Shown one piece after another: positions 36,437 through 48,716 of a stretch of 64,000 nt of DNA. The stretch spans positions 2,256,429 through 2,320,428 of the forward strand of contig OZ026622.1 of the NCBI GenBank assembly GCA_964020975.1, written 5' to 3'. The DNA comes from Hermodice carunculata (lineage: Eukaryota; Annelida; Polychaeta; Eunicida; Amphinomidae). The position numbers and the translations under genes are program-made. Positions within the stretch are counted from its first letter, which is position 1. Each line of letters starts with the position of its first letter. The notes beneath the pieces are model-generated. The model made no database searches. It was not told where the DNA came from and worked only from the letters and a program-made list of their open reading frames with translations.

Positions 36437-37197
36437 GACTGTATCGCATTTGCAAGAAAAGTTTGCAGATTAAAGGACGGACTGTATGAACTCTGTGAAT
36501 TTCGCTCGGCAGAGTTAAAAAAGAAAGAAAACATGTCTTCAGCTGTGATGTTTTGCAATTCAAGTCATAAAATCATGTCCTGGAAATACCCACAAGGATT
36601 CACAAAGCCCATCATTTGTGTGCCATATGGGACTTCTGTACCTGACTCAACTCAGAAACAATACAAATAATTTGCTTCAGAAACAAGAAAAACACAGACT
36701 TATTTGCAGGCTTACTTTTACTGCGCTGCTGTCAATACTGACAAAACATTATAGTATATTAAATATACTCCACCGGGCAACGGTTTGAAGACAAGCCATT
36801 TCCCCTTGAAACCAGTCAAATACAGCTGATGGTAAAATGTCGTCTGTTTAAATCTACTAAAGTATATCATTAGTTTTAGTGTTGACAAAAAATAATTTGA
36901 ATGAAAATTGCACACAGGCCTTATGCCTTAGGCCAACAGCTTTTCTCTGTCTGTGTGGATGGGTGGTTGGCTGGAAGCGGGGGTAGGAGTGCTGCTACAT
37001 GTATCTATCTGCCTTAAGCAAAGCTGTTTTCTCAATTCGAATTCAAGGGAGGAAGTTTTTAAGCTTTCCTTTATAGTGGGAAATAGTTATTCATGTAAGC
37101 ACGGACCTTTCTGTATCTATTTTGAAACAAATGGACAAAACTGAGATCATAAACCATGCTTAGCTTCATATATTTTCATGTTAATTTTTGGTTGTAG

Positions 37198-37371
37198 ATA
37201 ACAAAACAAGATTATGTTTCTGGCCGTATATGCCGGCCTTTGTTTCACTGCGACCGCTGCATGGCACATTGGACCCGACATGGGGCATTGCCGAAGGAAT
37301 GCGATGACCCTATTTCACTTGTCAAGGGACCACAGTTCTCCCTCACCAAAAAGGCCACAAAATTCATCAAG
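37198..37371 (+). CDS. Gene A, fifth coding exon with Cys-rich segment
   Basis: Fifty-eight codons, phase 0 to 0, after 'tttttggttgtag' and before GTAAGC. Begins ITKQDYVSGRICRPLFHCDR and continues CMAHWTRHGALPKECDDP, then ISLVKGPQFSLTKKATKFIK. The Cys/His spacing C-x5-C-x2-C, then H at +3, H at +7 and a Cys 7 residues later, could bind a metal, but it fits no zinc-finger class I know. This exon is the most conserved-looking part of gene A. The gene then continues, either to exons not seen or to the 40191 candidate. Confidence 0.65.
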
Positions 37372-40190
37372 GTAAGCTACCACCTGTCATTATCTAATAC
37401 ACATGTACCCCCCCCCCCCCACGACAGAATATAAATAAATAAAAAAATAAATAAATAAAGTTTTAAAAAGCTGCTGTTCCACAGGAGCTGGTATAAACGT
37501 AATTCAAGCCAAATCCGTGAAATAAAGCTTAAAAAGAGCCCCAAATTGGAGCTTGTTTTATTACTTTTAACCTTTCCTTAAATCCAGATAAAAATGTCAA
37601 GTGTGTCTGAAAAAAAGAAAATGAAAAAGAAAAGAGGTCTGTGTGAACAGCCCATGCTCAGCTGACCTAGAGATTCATCACACTTGTGGCTCTGTGAACT
37701 TGGAATAGGATCAAAGTCACCCATGTACTGAGTAAGTGTGACCTTTATGGAAGAACACTAACATGTGCAACATCAAGGCCCCAGTTCAAGTAGATCTCAA
37801 GGTCAAGTGAAAGTAAAATTCATGTATGTTGCACCGTCACCTCACAAATGAGGTCAAGATCACTCATGTACTGTCTAAGTGTGACATTTGCAGAGTCACA
37901 TTAACACATGCAACACCAAGGTCCCAGTTCAAGTAGTTCTCAAGCGAAAGTGAAGAGCAGGCGTTACACAGTGCATGAGTTACCTTGACCTCATTCTTAA
38001 GAATGAGGTCAAGTTAACCCATGTACTGTGTAAGTCCCGCTGTCATGCCTTCAAATGTTCCAATGCAATTTTAAATCAATTGGCCAAGTGGTTTTGGATG
38101 AAAAGATTTTGAAAGATTTGGCCAAAGAATGAAAAAAAAAAAAATCCAAAAATAACTATAGAGTTTGACCATTTGAACAACTTAGTAAAGACCCACCCAA
38201 GGTACATCCCCAGTATGAAATGAATGTGAACAGTGGTTTTGGAGAAGTCAGAATCGTGAATTACCATTGCAATTTCCATTTACTTAAATAGTAATCAATA
38301 GGACTTCGTGCATTAACTGATAAGTACCCGAATTGAAAAATAAATTTAAAATCAGAGATTCACAGTAACGCCACCTTGTGAAAATATTTCGTTGCCCTTC
38401 TGCAATGAACATTTCCACCAAGTTTCAGTATAATCTGAGTGACGGGTTTGGAGAAGTCAAAAAGAGCGAAAACACACTTTTTTACATAAAAAATTATATC
38501 AAACAACACAGCGCCACCAACTGGCCAAATTTAGGTCTCATGGTCCCCAGAAGTCTCCGTTAGAAATTTCGAAGCAATTGGCCAAGCCTTTTTGGAGAAG
38601 AAGATTTTTGTAAGATTTGGCCATAAAATGAAGAAAATAAATCATTAAAAGTCAAAAAATCACTGGACCATGACCATTTGCAGTAACTTGGTAGAGACTC
38701 ACCAAAGGTACATTCCCATCAAGTTTGAGGTGAATCTGGACAGTGGTTTTGGAGGGGAAGTCAAAATCATGAATTAGCATTGCAATCCCCATTCACTTAC
38801 GTAGTAAGCAATAGGACTGTATGCATTAAACCGACAAGTACCCGAATTGAAAAATTCATTTAAAATCGGAGATGCACAGTAATGTCATCTGATAAAAATG
38901 TTTGGTTAGGGTGGTCTACAATGGACATTTCCATCAGGTTTCAGCATAATCTGAGTGAAAGTTTTTGCGAAGAAGCTGAAAATAGCGAAAACACACTTTT
39001 TTCACATAAACACTATTTGAAACATTACAACGCTAGTTGTTGAGCAAATTCAGGCCTCAGGGTAATCAGATGCCAAGTATAACATCAATTTTGTGATTAT
39101 ATTATTTCATTTCGTGGACAAAATCCGTAAAGTGTAACAATTTCGTCCACAAAATTGTTAAGTATATCAATTTTGTCCTCAGAATCCATAAGTTTATACA
39201 TTACGTCCACGAAATCCATAAGTTTATCAATTACATCTATGAAATAGAGTAAGTTTATTAATTACGTCCACAAAATCGAGTAAAGCTACCAATCTGTCCA
39301 TAAATCGTTAAAGCATACCAATTTTGTTCACAAAATCCTGTGAGTCTATCGATTTTGTCTACGAAATTGAAAAAAAAATTCATATCGATTCTGTCAACAA
39401 AATTGTCAATCCATTTATTAGTTTTGTCCACGAAATTCCAATATATTATTCATTGAACAAGTTTTCACGAAATTGTAAGCTTTATACGATTCTGTGGACG
39501 AAATTGGAAAAGAAAATCATGAAATCCAATCAGTTTCACTCAATTCATTAAAGCCTGTAGTTTCATTTCTGTGCACATAGTTTTGAATTTCGTCCACAAA
39601 ATGGAATAAGGTTTTCACGTCAAGTTTGGAATTTTTTTCCACGAAATCGAGTAACCTTTTATTTTTGTCGCAATCATTATCACGAAATTCAAATCGACGG
39701 AAGCGGTACTCAGTTCACAAAATCCTACAAGATTTGTCCATTTTTTGTGCTCAAAATTGTAAGGAATGACACATTGTGTGCACAGAATCGCAATGAAATT
39801 ACAAAATCGTACAAAGCCACAGAATCGTTATGGTGGTCATTTTGACTTGTAAGAGGGCATCGGTCTCAACTTCTCGCAACAATCATGTGCGGCCGTGAAG
39901 ATAGGCCTACATATTTATAAAACGCGGATGCGGATGCGGACCGCGGAGCCCATGCATGCTGGAACGCTGACCCGAACTGTACAGTTTACATGACACTATA
40001 TTCCTTGAAGTATAATTTATAAACCAGCAAAATTTCAGGTCTTAAATATGCTTATTTATAAAAAAAAAAATCGAAGTTCCACAAATTCTAGCTTGTTCCT
40101 GGAGTCCGGTGTCACGCTCACCATTGCCATCAGAGACCCGGGGTTAGTGACTGCACACGCCACCGCGGCCCAACCAGCCGGGCCATCCAG

Positions 40191-40225
40191 CTACATCTCG
40201 AACAGGCGATGGCTGAGCCGTTAAC
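40191..40225 (+). CDS. Candidate mini-exon: start of gene B or link from gene A
   Basis: The sequence ATGGCTGAGCCGTTAAC at 40209 ends at a perfect donor GTGAGT with two bases left over (phase 2), which is what the exon at 45078 needs. Read from ATG it encodes MAEPLT and would make this the first coding exon of gene B, in a CpG-rich 100-bp stretch (40120-40225). Read from an AG at 40189-40190 as a 35-nt internal exon (phase 0 to 2) it would instead encode LHLEQAMAEPLT and join gene A exon 5 to gene B. Against both: it lies in the arm of a foldback element and its acceptor lacks a pyrimidine tract. The mirrored arm does not conserve the ATG. Confidence 0.3.
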
Positions 40226-40506
40226 GTGAGTTTACTTGACTGTCAGTTTCTTTTCTGAGTGTAGGTCTCTCATACCGCGCGGTAGGTCTAAAACCTGACA
40301 GTTTCAAAATTTGCTGGAAAGCCCATTTCTACGTTTGTTTGTATGTCCCTTGTCTGCAAAGCAGGCCTTCTAACTCCAGCAATATAAAATTCAGAATCAA
40401 TCCAAGTCGAGTCTCTACCAAATGGCAAGTTTCTCCAGAGAGTTCTACGAATATACGAATGTGTCGATTTAGCTCAGACCGGTGAACTGAGAGCCTGCAC
40501 CAAATT

Positions 40507-40661
<155 letters not shown>

Positions 40662-41217
40662 AAAAGTCAGTGGACCTACATTCTATCAGGCAGAGGATGA
40701 GGGATTGTTTTAATGAAAAAGAGCTGGTGTGATCCGTTAAGACGTCTGCCTGTCCGCCATCCTTGGCAAAAGAAAAAAAAATGAAACTGAAAATGGCATA
40801 AGGCTGTGTGCACCAAAATTTCTTGTCTCCATTTTACACTATCCCTTTATAAATACACAGGAAACTCCAGACAATTTTTCACATTATAAGAAGCGTAGCA
40901 CATGACGCCTAGGGTTTACATTCATACTTTCACACAATGTCATTTACGTTGCTGTTATAGTTTTCAAGAATTGGTATAATGAAAATGACCATAATTAACA
41001 GGATCATTTATATCATGTATATAACGTTTGGCCTTAAGCATTACAATTTACAGACTTTTCTTTCAATACAAAAACTTCTTGTGTCGTATTTAAATGTTCA
41101 TAATTTTCCACAAGTTGCGTTCAGCACTATTTCCACAAACAAAATTTGCCCAGGGGTAATTTCTGTACGCCTATGTGATTTTAACCCTATCCTTTACAGA
41201 CTTGTTTTTTTATAATG

Positions 41218-41680
41218 TCGGGAGGCCCCGGTATACCGAGCCCCATAGGGGACATGAGAGAAAAAAATATTTTTTGCATTCCCTCGCACTAATTTTTTTT
41301 TTTTTTATTTATGTCCCTTGGGCTAAAACATGGAGCGCCAGAGGGGACATGAGGAAAAAAAATACTTTATTGCATTCCCACGCAAAACTTTTGCGAGGGA
41401 GCGCAAAAAACTTTTGCGTGGGAACGCAAAACTTCTGCGAGGGAACGCAAAAGTTTTGCAAGGGAACGCAAAACTTTTACATGGGAACGCAAAATATTTG
41501 TGAGGGAAAATATAATTCTTTTCATGGAAGGACATAAATTTTAATGTATTATGGCGCCTCTGGGGCTCGAGATAATGCTTTTTGCTGTGAAAAAATTTCT
41601 TTGGCGAGGGAACCCCCCCCAAATTTTTTTTTCTCATGTCCCCTCTGGGGCTCCGTACCGGTACGTTGGTACCAGTACGG
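41218..41680. mobile_element. MITE-like element with 40-bp inverted ends and palindromic tandem core
   Basis: The left end 'gtataccgagccccatagg' is mirrored by 'cctctggggctccgtaccgg'. The core 41372-41508 has six tandem units of 21-23 bp. Each contains an imperfect palindrome CGCAAAACTTTTGCG. No coding sequence. It lies inside the foldback element, and a related string, 'ggggctcg', repeats in the middle. Confidence 0.6.
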
Positions 41681-42659
41681 AAAATAAATTACCCCAGTAC
41701 GCCAGCACGGAAATTGGAACTGGTACCCCTCCCCGAAAATTCATCCAAGAAAACTGGGGGAGAAGTTAGAGCAAAAATAAAAAGAGAAAATAAGACACGC
41801 AAAATTACAGACCTATATATATTAGGTTAAGATTAATATCTATAGGTACATGTACAGGCTACTTTAAACATTTTTAAGTGATCAATGCTGTAGTGAACCT
41901 ACCCTATAGGTGACAGCGTATAAAGGTTTACAAGTGATAATTTTTTTTCGGTCGTTTTCCACTTCAGAAACTTCCAAAGGTAGGCCTACAACTTGTACAA
42001 GCTGAAGTGAAGAATAAACATGCGCAGCGTGTTGAGGAAACAAAACACACACACACAACTTCACAAGGCCGTGGTTTAAAAGTCAGGGGAAGAATGATGA
42101 CACATTTGTTCGGTAGCTCTCGGAGAAATGAATAGATGGACATTTCAGCAAATTTAGAAACTGCCAGAGGGCAGCCTATATTTAGAATAGAAACTGGTTT
42201 GATAGTCAAAGAAAACTCATGTTGATCGACTTAAGCTTTTCCCAGATGGCAAGGCGGGCCGCTGCGTGACCACTGCAGGGCAGTGATCAATGAAGGTGAC
42301 GGCAATGGTGAGCGCACGTGTTCGCGTCAACTACGGGACTCCACTTACCCCACAGACACAAGCTAGAATTTGCGGAACTTTAAATATCTGGATAAATAGG
42401 CATATTTAACAAATGAAATTTTGCTGGTTTATGAATTATACTTCAAGGAATAGTGTCGTGTGTGAATTACACAGTTCGGGACGGTATGGAAGATATCGAG
42501 GCCCTCGACGATGGTCCGCAGTTGGGGTCCGCGCCCGGGGGGTGGGGGTTCTCCCATGCAGGATTGTACTGGGCAGGCCTATGTGCTGCGGGAAAGGCCC
42601 GGTTTTCATTACTCCCGGAATAGACCCCCCCCCAAAAAAATACCCAGCTGGATTAGGAT

Positions 42660-42847
42660 CAGAGGTGCCAAGTCTCCCGATTTGGCGGGATATCTCCCGT
42701 TTTTCAAATGATATAAATCACCGAAATTTGTCTATCTCCCGCTTTTTTTACCTGTTTCCTCCATTATAATATAATAGGACTCCCGCTTTCTGTAACATTT
42801 TTCAGCTTGAGCACCCGTTTTATATGTTGGGCAACTTGGCACCTCTG
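42660..42847. mobile_element. hAT-like MITE, about 188 bp
   Basis: Inverted ends CAGAGGTGCCAAGT and ACTTGGCACCTCTG. The interior has two 'tctcccg' blocks. A 'taggat' flank occurs on both sides (possible target duplication, short for a hAT). The CAG-GGTG style of terminus is hAT-like. It sits in the right arm of the foldback element, so it is younger than that arm. Confidence 0.6.
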
Positions 42848-43163
42848 TAGGATAGGGGTAACAATTATTTGAGTGAACTGAATGTCTTATTCATTTTTCA
42901 AACAAAAATGTATAGATCAATATAGGCTGGAGATACAGGATATAATTTGTAAATTATTCGAGGGGGGGGGGTTGTGGGAAGAAAGAATATGCTAAAACTT
43001 GTTTAACACTGGAATGTTGGTCTCTAAAATGCTCCAATGCAGCATTCCTTTCAACACATTACAGAATTAAGAAAGGGTACCTTTTTTGTGTATGATTAAG
43101 AAAGGGTATTGTATAAAAATGCCCGGGGCACACACACCCACCCTAATTTTGAGTAGGCCTATG

Positions 43164-43186
43164 TGCCTCCCCCCCCCCCCCCCCCA
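43164..43186. repeat. Poly(C) tract
   Basis: C run of about 16, in an arm of the foldback element; a poly(G) run follows at 43403-43416. Confidence 0.85.
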
Positions 43187-45077
43187 GTCCGCGTTTTAGC
43201 ATATGCTCCCCAGTCCACATCCGCGTCCGCGTTTTCGTATGTACCCTCGAGACAATTCGGCAAGCTATGCGACGGGAGACTGTCAGCGTTACATTGCAGA
43301 CCGGCCAATAGGCCTACTGAATGAAAGTATGAATGTTGGTTGTCCTGTTTTTATTTTTAATCTATCTATTTTTCAAAGGCCTATTACCCTTTTTCATTTT
43401 TTGGGGGGGGGGGGGGCGCCAAAGGGTCAAAATTAAACACATGTGCGAGATTTTGTCAGTTTCTGATAACGTCGTCATGGGTCTCTGGTGGTACGAAATT
43501 CTAAGCTGTTACTCTTGGCACGCTATAGGGTTCAAAACGTCACATTTTACCAATTTCGTTAACAAAATCGATCAAGTTTTTCATTTACGTGTGTTTTCGA
43601 ATTTTTTGGACAAAAGTGAGGTGGTTTTTGCGACTTCGTGTACGAAATCGAGAAACTTAACGATTCTGTTGACAGAATTGTATCATCTTTAGATTTCCGT
43701 GAACAAAACGGTTATACTCTTACAATTGGGTGCGCGAAATCGAGTAAGCTATGGATTTTGTGAAATGTTCTTCCCATTTCGGGCATAAAATTGGATAATA
43801 TATGGATTACGTGACATGTTTTTCCATTTTGTGCACAACATTTGATCAAAAATGGATTTTGTGGACAAATTTGGAAAGCTTTTAAGATTTTGTGGACGAA
43901 ATTCAAAACCTTGCCCAATTCTGTGGACGAAATTGAAAAACTTACCGATGTTGTGGACGAAATCGATATCTTTAAAAATTATGTTGATCCCAATTTTCAA
44001 TTTCGTGCACGAAATTGATAAAAGCTTGTTGGATTTTGTGAAATATTTTCACTTTTGTGAACTTTTCTTCCAGTTTCGTCCACAAAATCGTAAGAGTAGT
44101 TTATTTTCATGGTGGGACTTTGATTTTATAATGTGCTCTTACAATTTTGTGAATCCTGTTATGATTCCGTCAACGAAAACGACAAGTATTAGAATTTTTT
44201 GCACGAAATCGATGATGTTACACTTGGCACCCCATATGTGCGCATAGTTGTGAATTTCGTCCACAAAATGGTACAAGGTTTTTACTTTTGTGTACAAGTT
44301 TGTTATTTCGTCCACAAAATTGAGAAACCTTTCAATTGTGTTTAAATTATTTTCACGAAATTCAAATCAGCCTTTCAATTTTGTGGACGGAAACAGTTTT
44401 TTTTAGTTCACAAAATCCTATAAGATTTATCCAGTTTCGCGCACAAAGAATGGAAGGAATGACATGGTGTGAATCCTGTTATGATTCCGACAACGCAAAC
44501 GATAAGTATTACGATTTTGTGCACGGAATCGATGATGTTACACTTGGCATCCCATATCAGGGTCTCCAGAAGTCTCCCTACGTAATTTAGAAGCAATTGG
44601 CAAAGCAGTTTCGAAAAAGAAGATTTGTTAAGATTTGGCCAAAAAATAACCCCCCAAAAATCATTAAAAAAAATCAAAATAAAAAAATCAATGGATCTTC
44701 ACCATTTGAACCAGCTTGGTAGAGATCCACCCAAGGTACATTCTCACTAAGTTTGAGATGGATCTGGCCAGTGGTTATGGAGAAGTCGAAAATGTGAATA
44801 GTGGATGCGGAGGCACGGACAATGGACGACAGACGATGGACGGACGACCGACAGACGGACAACGGATGGCGAACCACCACATAACCTCAGCTGACTGACA
44901 AGTCTGCTGAACAAAAAAAAAAAAAAGAAAAAGAAAAGAAAAAAAAAGTGATTAAAAATCTGGAGTTTATTTACCACTGTTCTTATCACATCCAAAAGAA
45001 AAAGAATGAAATTACTATCATTAGTATTATGAAAATAAAAATAATTTCTATATATTGAAGTTTATGCGTGTGGCCAG

Positions 45078-45403
45078 AACTTCTGTGTTTCAAAACGATT
45101 CACTGGATGAGGACGAGGAACCAAATGAGCAAGGTCGGAGGAAACATGTATTTGCCGGAGGTGGAGCTAACAGAGATCAAAGTCGGAGGAAACATGGCTT
45201 CACCGGAGGTGGAGCAGACAGAGATCAAAGTCGGAGGAAACATGGATTCGGCGGAGGCGGAGTAGACAGAGATGCTGGGGAATATCTAGCCAAGCATCAG
45301 CGAGATTCTATCGTATCTTCCAGTCTGTCAGGTAGTGAAACAGACAGCAGCTTAGACTCAAGTCTCGGTTCATTTGGCGTCACAGTCACTGACAACGGTG
45401 GTG
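45078..45403 (+). CDS. Gene B, exon with in-frame 16-residue repeats
   Basis: Open in phase 2 to 1 between AG at 45077 and donor GTAGGT at 45404. The protein starts TSVFQNDSLDEDEEPNEQ, then three 16-residue repeats (…RRKHGFTGGGADRDQS), then AGEYLAKHQRDSIVSSSLSG, and a Ser/Asp-rich end (SETDSSLDSSLGSFG…VTVTDNGG). An acidic N-terminus is followed by basic, Gly-rich repeats; it is probably disordered and phosphorylated. An in-frame ATG at 45064 (preceded by 'gaagttt') is an alternative start if the exon begins upstream. I chose the splice start because the 45486 and 53237 exons chain to it in phase. Confidence 0.6.
45131..45274 (+). repeat. 48-bp coding minisatellite, three copies
   Basis: Three head-to-tail 48-bp units (45131, 45179, 45227), each starting 'aa(a/g)gtcggaggaaacatg'. 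Forty-eight is a multiple of three, so copy number changes keep the gene B frame. Confidence 0.9.
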
Positions 45404-45485
45404 GTAGGTATTTTGTGAAGAGTGTCAACTTTTGACAATTCACGCTAAGGTTTCACATGGATGCGAGACTTTTGACTCATTTTAG

Positions 45486-45686
45486 GTGCAGCCTGTTGTG
45501 AACAGACCACAATGTTGGTGTTTGGTTTGTCTCAAATTCTTGAAAAATTAACTGGTCTTTCTCATTTTGAAGGGGTTGTGGACCCAGGACCCAACCTTAG
45601 TGAGGTCTCGGAAAGTTCAAGTGTTTGGCTTTCCCGAAAACGAACGGCAGGGAGTACAAAATTCAAAAGTGCCATCGTGACGGCTG
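45486..45686 (+). CDS. Gene B, second exon
   Basis: 201 bp after an acceptor 'gactcattttag', with a strong donor GTGAGC at 45687. The phase is 1 to 1, which joins both neighbours. It encodes AACCEQTTMLVFGLSQILEK, LTGLSHFEGVVDPGPNLSEV, SESSSVWLSRKRTAGSTKFK and SAIVTA. It is less biased than its neighbours and may be the best-folded part of the protein. Read-through past the donor would reach a stop at 45788-45790 and give an alternative short protein ending GVKCIHV. The intron before it is only 82 bp. Confidence 0.6.
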
Positions 45687-45879
45687 GTGAGCTCAACAAG
45701 CAGCGTAATGGCACTCCTTGCTATGTGTATGGATCTTGTTGGTATCAGAGGTTCAGAGACCAACATGGAGTAAAATGCATCCATGTGTAATGAGAAATGG
45801 AAGCAGAATGGTCTTCAAAAATTGATTTTATCGCCTAAGTCCTAAATACGCTGCGCGGCATGGCATGGCACAGCATGGT

Positions 45880-47240
45880 GCACAGGAGCAACCATCAGAA
45901 TGGTTGTCGTCATATTCTGATCGATACGAACCCATTCATACGGACCGTCAAAGTCACTAATTTTATCCACAGAAAATGCTGTTGAGGGTTAGAAGGGAAC
46001 AAACAAAACTCGGTTCCCCCCCCCCCCCCCCCCGCTGTTTTCCTGCTTTAAACACCGTAAATTAACAATTCTCAACCAGACTTGTCTGTAAGTACTGGTT
46101 GAGAATTGTTAATTCTCTGTATGACGCATATTTATGTAATGTCACGATGTCATTAGAAGGGAAAAGTACGTGGTTGCAAACTATTTCGGACATGCTACAT
46201 GGTATAGACATGAAACATTTAAAGGAGAACTGCGGAAACAAAAGGGGCTGTTTTCCCGATAATATATTCAAAAAACGTTCCCAAATTTTATTTTTGAAAC
46301 AATGGAAACAGGAAATGAATAACAATGAAGCAGTAGATAAAAAATTGAGAAGCTATGTTTTATATAAAAGAGAATTTAGATTCGAAAATTATATACATAC
46401 CATCAAAGATTTTACCATAAGGAAAAATATCTCAAGGCTAAGAATCAGTGCACATAATTTGGCGATCGAAAAAGGAAGGCATAAACGTCCCTCAAAATTG
46501 CCCATAGAATTAAGACTTTGCGAGCAATGTAATCTCTTAGAGGACGAGTGTCTTGGTTGTCGCCTGCCAAAAGTTTCGTGAACCCCAAGAAAATTGTTAA
46601 ATTCAATTTCGAACATGTTTCCAGAATATTTTGGTTATACTGATCTGGAAAAATTTATCTTTATAATGGAATCATCAGATTATGAAGTGATCAGAAATTG
46701 TGGAATTTATATGAAAGAAGTTATGGCTATCAGAGGAAATCAATTATAAAAAAAAATGTGTATTTCGATATCGGATACTTCCTCTCCTGTCGGCCCTATT
46801 TACAAAAGCACTAACAATGTACGAATAAATCAGAAATCTCTCTTTTTTTTCTTTTGCCAGGTGCGAATGGTAGCACTTGTCTCCTGGGGCTGTCTGATGT
46901 GTTTGCAATTTATTATCACTTTTTTTCTTGTCTCAACACTTTGTTTATATAGGGGTTGGTGTTGTTGATGTTGTGTTTGTATGTTGGAATCAACCTGTGA
47001 AAAGTTTGCATTTGTTTCGCTTGGCATACTGCCGCACTTTTTGTATACTGTGATGCAGCCAATAAAGTTCATTCATTCACCTTCTGCTGCCCATCACATA
47101 TAATCTAGATACCAAAATATTCGTCACAATCCACTCTCTCGATCCCTGCCTAATATTGAGTTGTGGGACGTATTTTAGCCCACTTGGGCAACTTTATTCC
47201 TCGCAAAGCGATTCGAATTCAAATGAGCCACTCTGGCTCA
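45880..47240. repeat. Dispersed repeat R1, copy 2, interrupted by a LINE
   Basis: 45885-46055 and 47080-47235 match 30050-30390 in order and orientation. The 1-kb LINE fragment (46060-47080) lies exactly between them, so it inserted after R1 arrived. A C homopolymer (46017-46034) replaces 'ccccc' of copy 1. Confidence 0.7.
46060..47080 (+). mobile_element. LINE 3' fragment with C-terminal tail
   Basis: An open stretch 46099-46581 ends with RISAHNLAIEKGRHKRPSKL and RLCEQCNLLEDECLGC. This is the conserved tail of a LINE family, related to 13310-13050. The 3' UTR has 'aataaagttcattcattcac'. The 5' edge carries a 20-bp inverted repeat, 46065-46083 against 46096-46114. That is a mark of a truncation with a short 5' inversion (twin priming). 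A short 'cacc' duplication flanks it. Confidence 0.75.
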
Positions 47241-48600
47241 TAAGTCTTTAGTTTTATCCATGTAAGCATATGCATATTATCACCAAATAAAAGGAACTCT
47301 GCAGATATACATGTGTGGCACTCTCTCCCTGTCATGTAGGCCTGCCAACTCGTGACAGTAACACGGCTGAAATAGTCTTTCTTTCTTTTTCTTTTTTGTA
47401 TGTTTTTGTTTGTTTCTTCATATGCTCAGTCTGCCATATTATTGTACATACGCGGGCCCCCCCCCCCCCCCCCCCGGCAAAATGAAAAAAAGTCGGGTCC
47501 CGAATCTAATTTTTAATACCTGACTACTTTCGATATAAGTGAACAAATTATAGATCTATGTATTTCTGCCTTTTTAACTGCAATGTTCTTTATTATTTTT
47601 GTTCTTTTTTTTTCTCTCTCAGGAATTGGCAACTTGTCTAATTATGGAATTATTATACTGTGCTTGAATAAAAGCAAGTAAAAATATGTTTCTGTGTATC
47701 ATTTTAGTAAAGGGTACCCGGTAGCCAGGTATTAAACATAATTTATTTGCGGGTCCCGGACCCGACTTTTTCGCCTAACCCAATGCACTAGTATAGGCAC
47801 CGAAAAACATTGAATTACACCAAAATTTATATCTAGGATCCCCGAATTACATTCAAATGAATCAAAATATAAACTTCAAACACCTCTAGACTGGAATTTA
47901 TGTGAAATGAGATGAATCAAGTGCCTTTAGTCCATGTGAATAACCACGAACTAGCAATATTTCCAACTCTTCATATATACTATAGTCTTACAGTGACCAT
48001 ATAACTATTCAAATGTTATACTTGGCTTATTTTAGAATGACCTGCATGTGAATTGGTTCATGTCAGAGTTGCAGAAGAAATGTGCACATTCCCTGAATGC
48101 AAATGGCCCCATGGCCTATAGCAAATACACTCCTGTCGGCCCCACAGTGGCCAAACAGTATTCGTGGTGCTGACTGATAATTAAGAGATACCGTCATGCT
48201 AATTATGTTGCCCGTTAGAAAAAACGTACGGGTTCCAGTAGGCTATACAGAATATAACAGAATAAAATAGAATAACAGGAACGCCAAATATACTTTGATT
48301 TGTAAAAACAATACTAAAATAATAACAATTATTAAAACAACTGAGATGAATAAGATGTTTACTGTTATATAGTGCTTACACACTAAATACAATGACCTGG
48401 GCCTTGTCGATTATGTCATTCATGCATGCCCACCTCCATTCAACCATTATTTTTCAGGAATGGGGATTCGGTGCAGTTGGTATGTGCGTTTCGGCTTAGT
48501 TGAAAATACGTAGAAACCTTGTATCTGATAAGATAGTGTTAATTGCGTAAATATATAAAATAGTAATCAGTAGGAAAGGTGTATTTGCCGATAAGTAGTG
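47241..48600. other. Intron 2 of gene B, no gene seen
   Basis: Unique or weakly repetitive AT-rich DNA, with a long C run at 47458-47475. 'gggtcccg' and 'cccgacttttt' around 47490 and 47755 form a mirrored pair around a 270-bp spacer. That suggests a small inverted element (47458-47775) that I cannot place. Confidence 0.4.
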
Positions 48601-48716
48601 AAAAAATTGTTAAAAATTAGGAATCCATAGCAGTGCCACCTAGTGAACAACTTATTTTGACCCTTCCACAAGGCACATACCCACCAAGTTTCAGCTTAAT
48701 TTGATTGACGGTTCTA

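Noticed and set aside
36401-36670. 89-residue frame starting with a Pro run
   Set aside because: Pro run comes from the poly(C) tract; the rest shows no coding bias and no usable splice sites.
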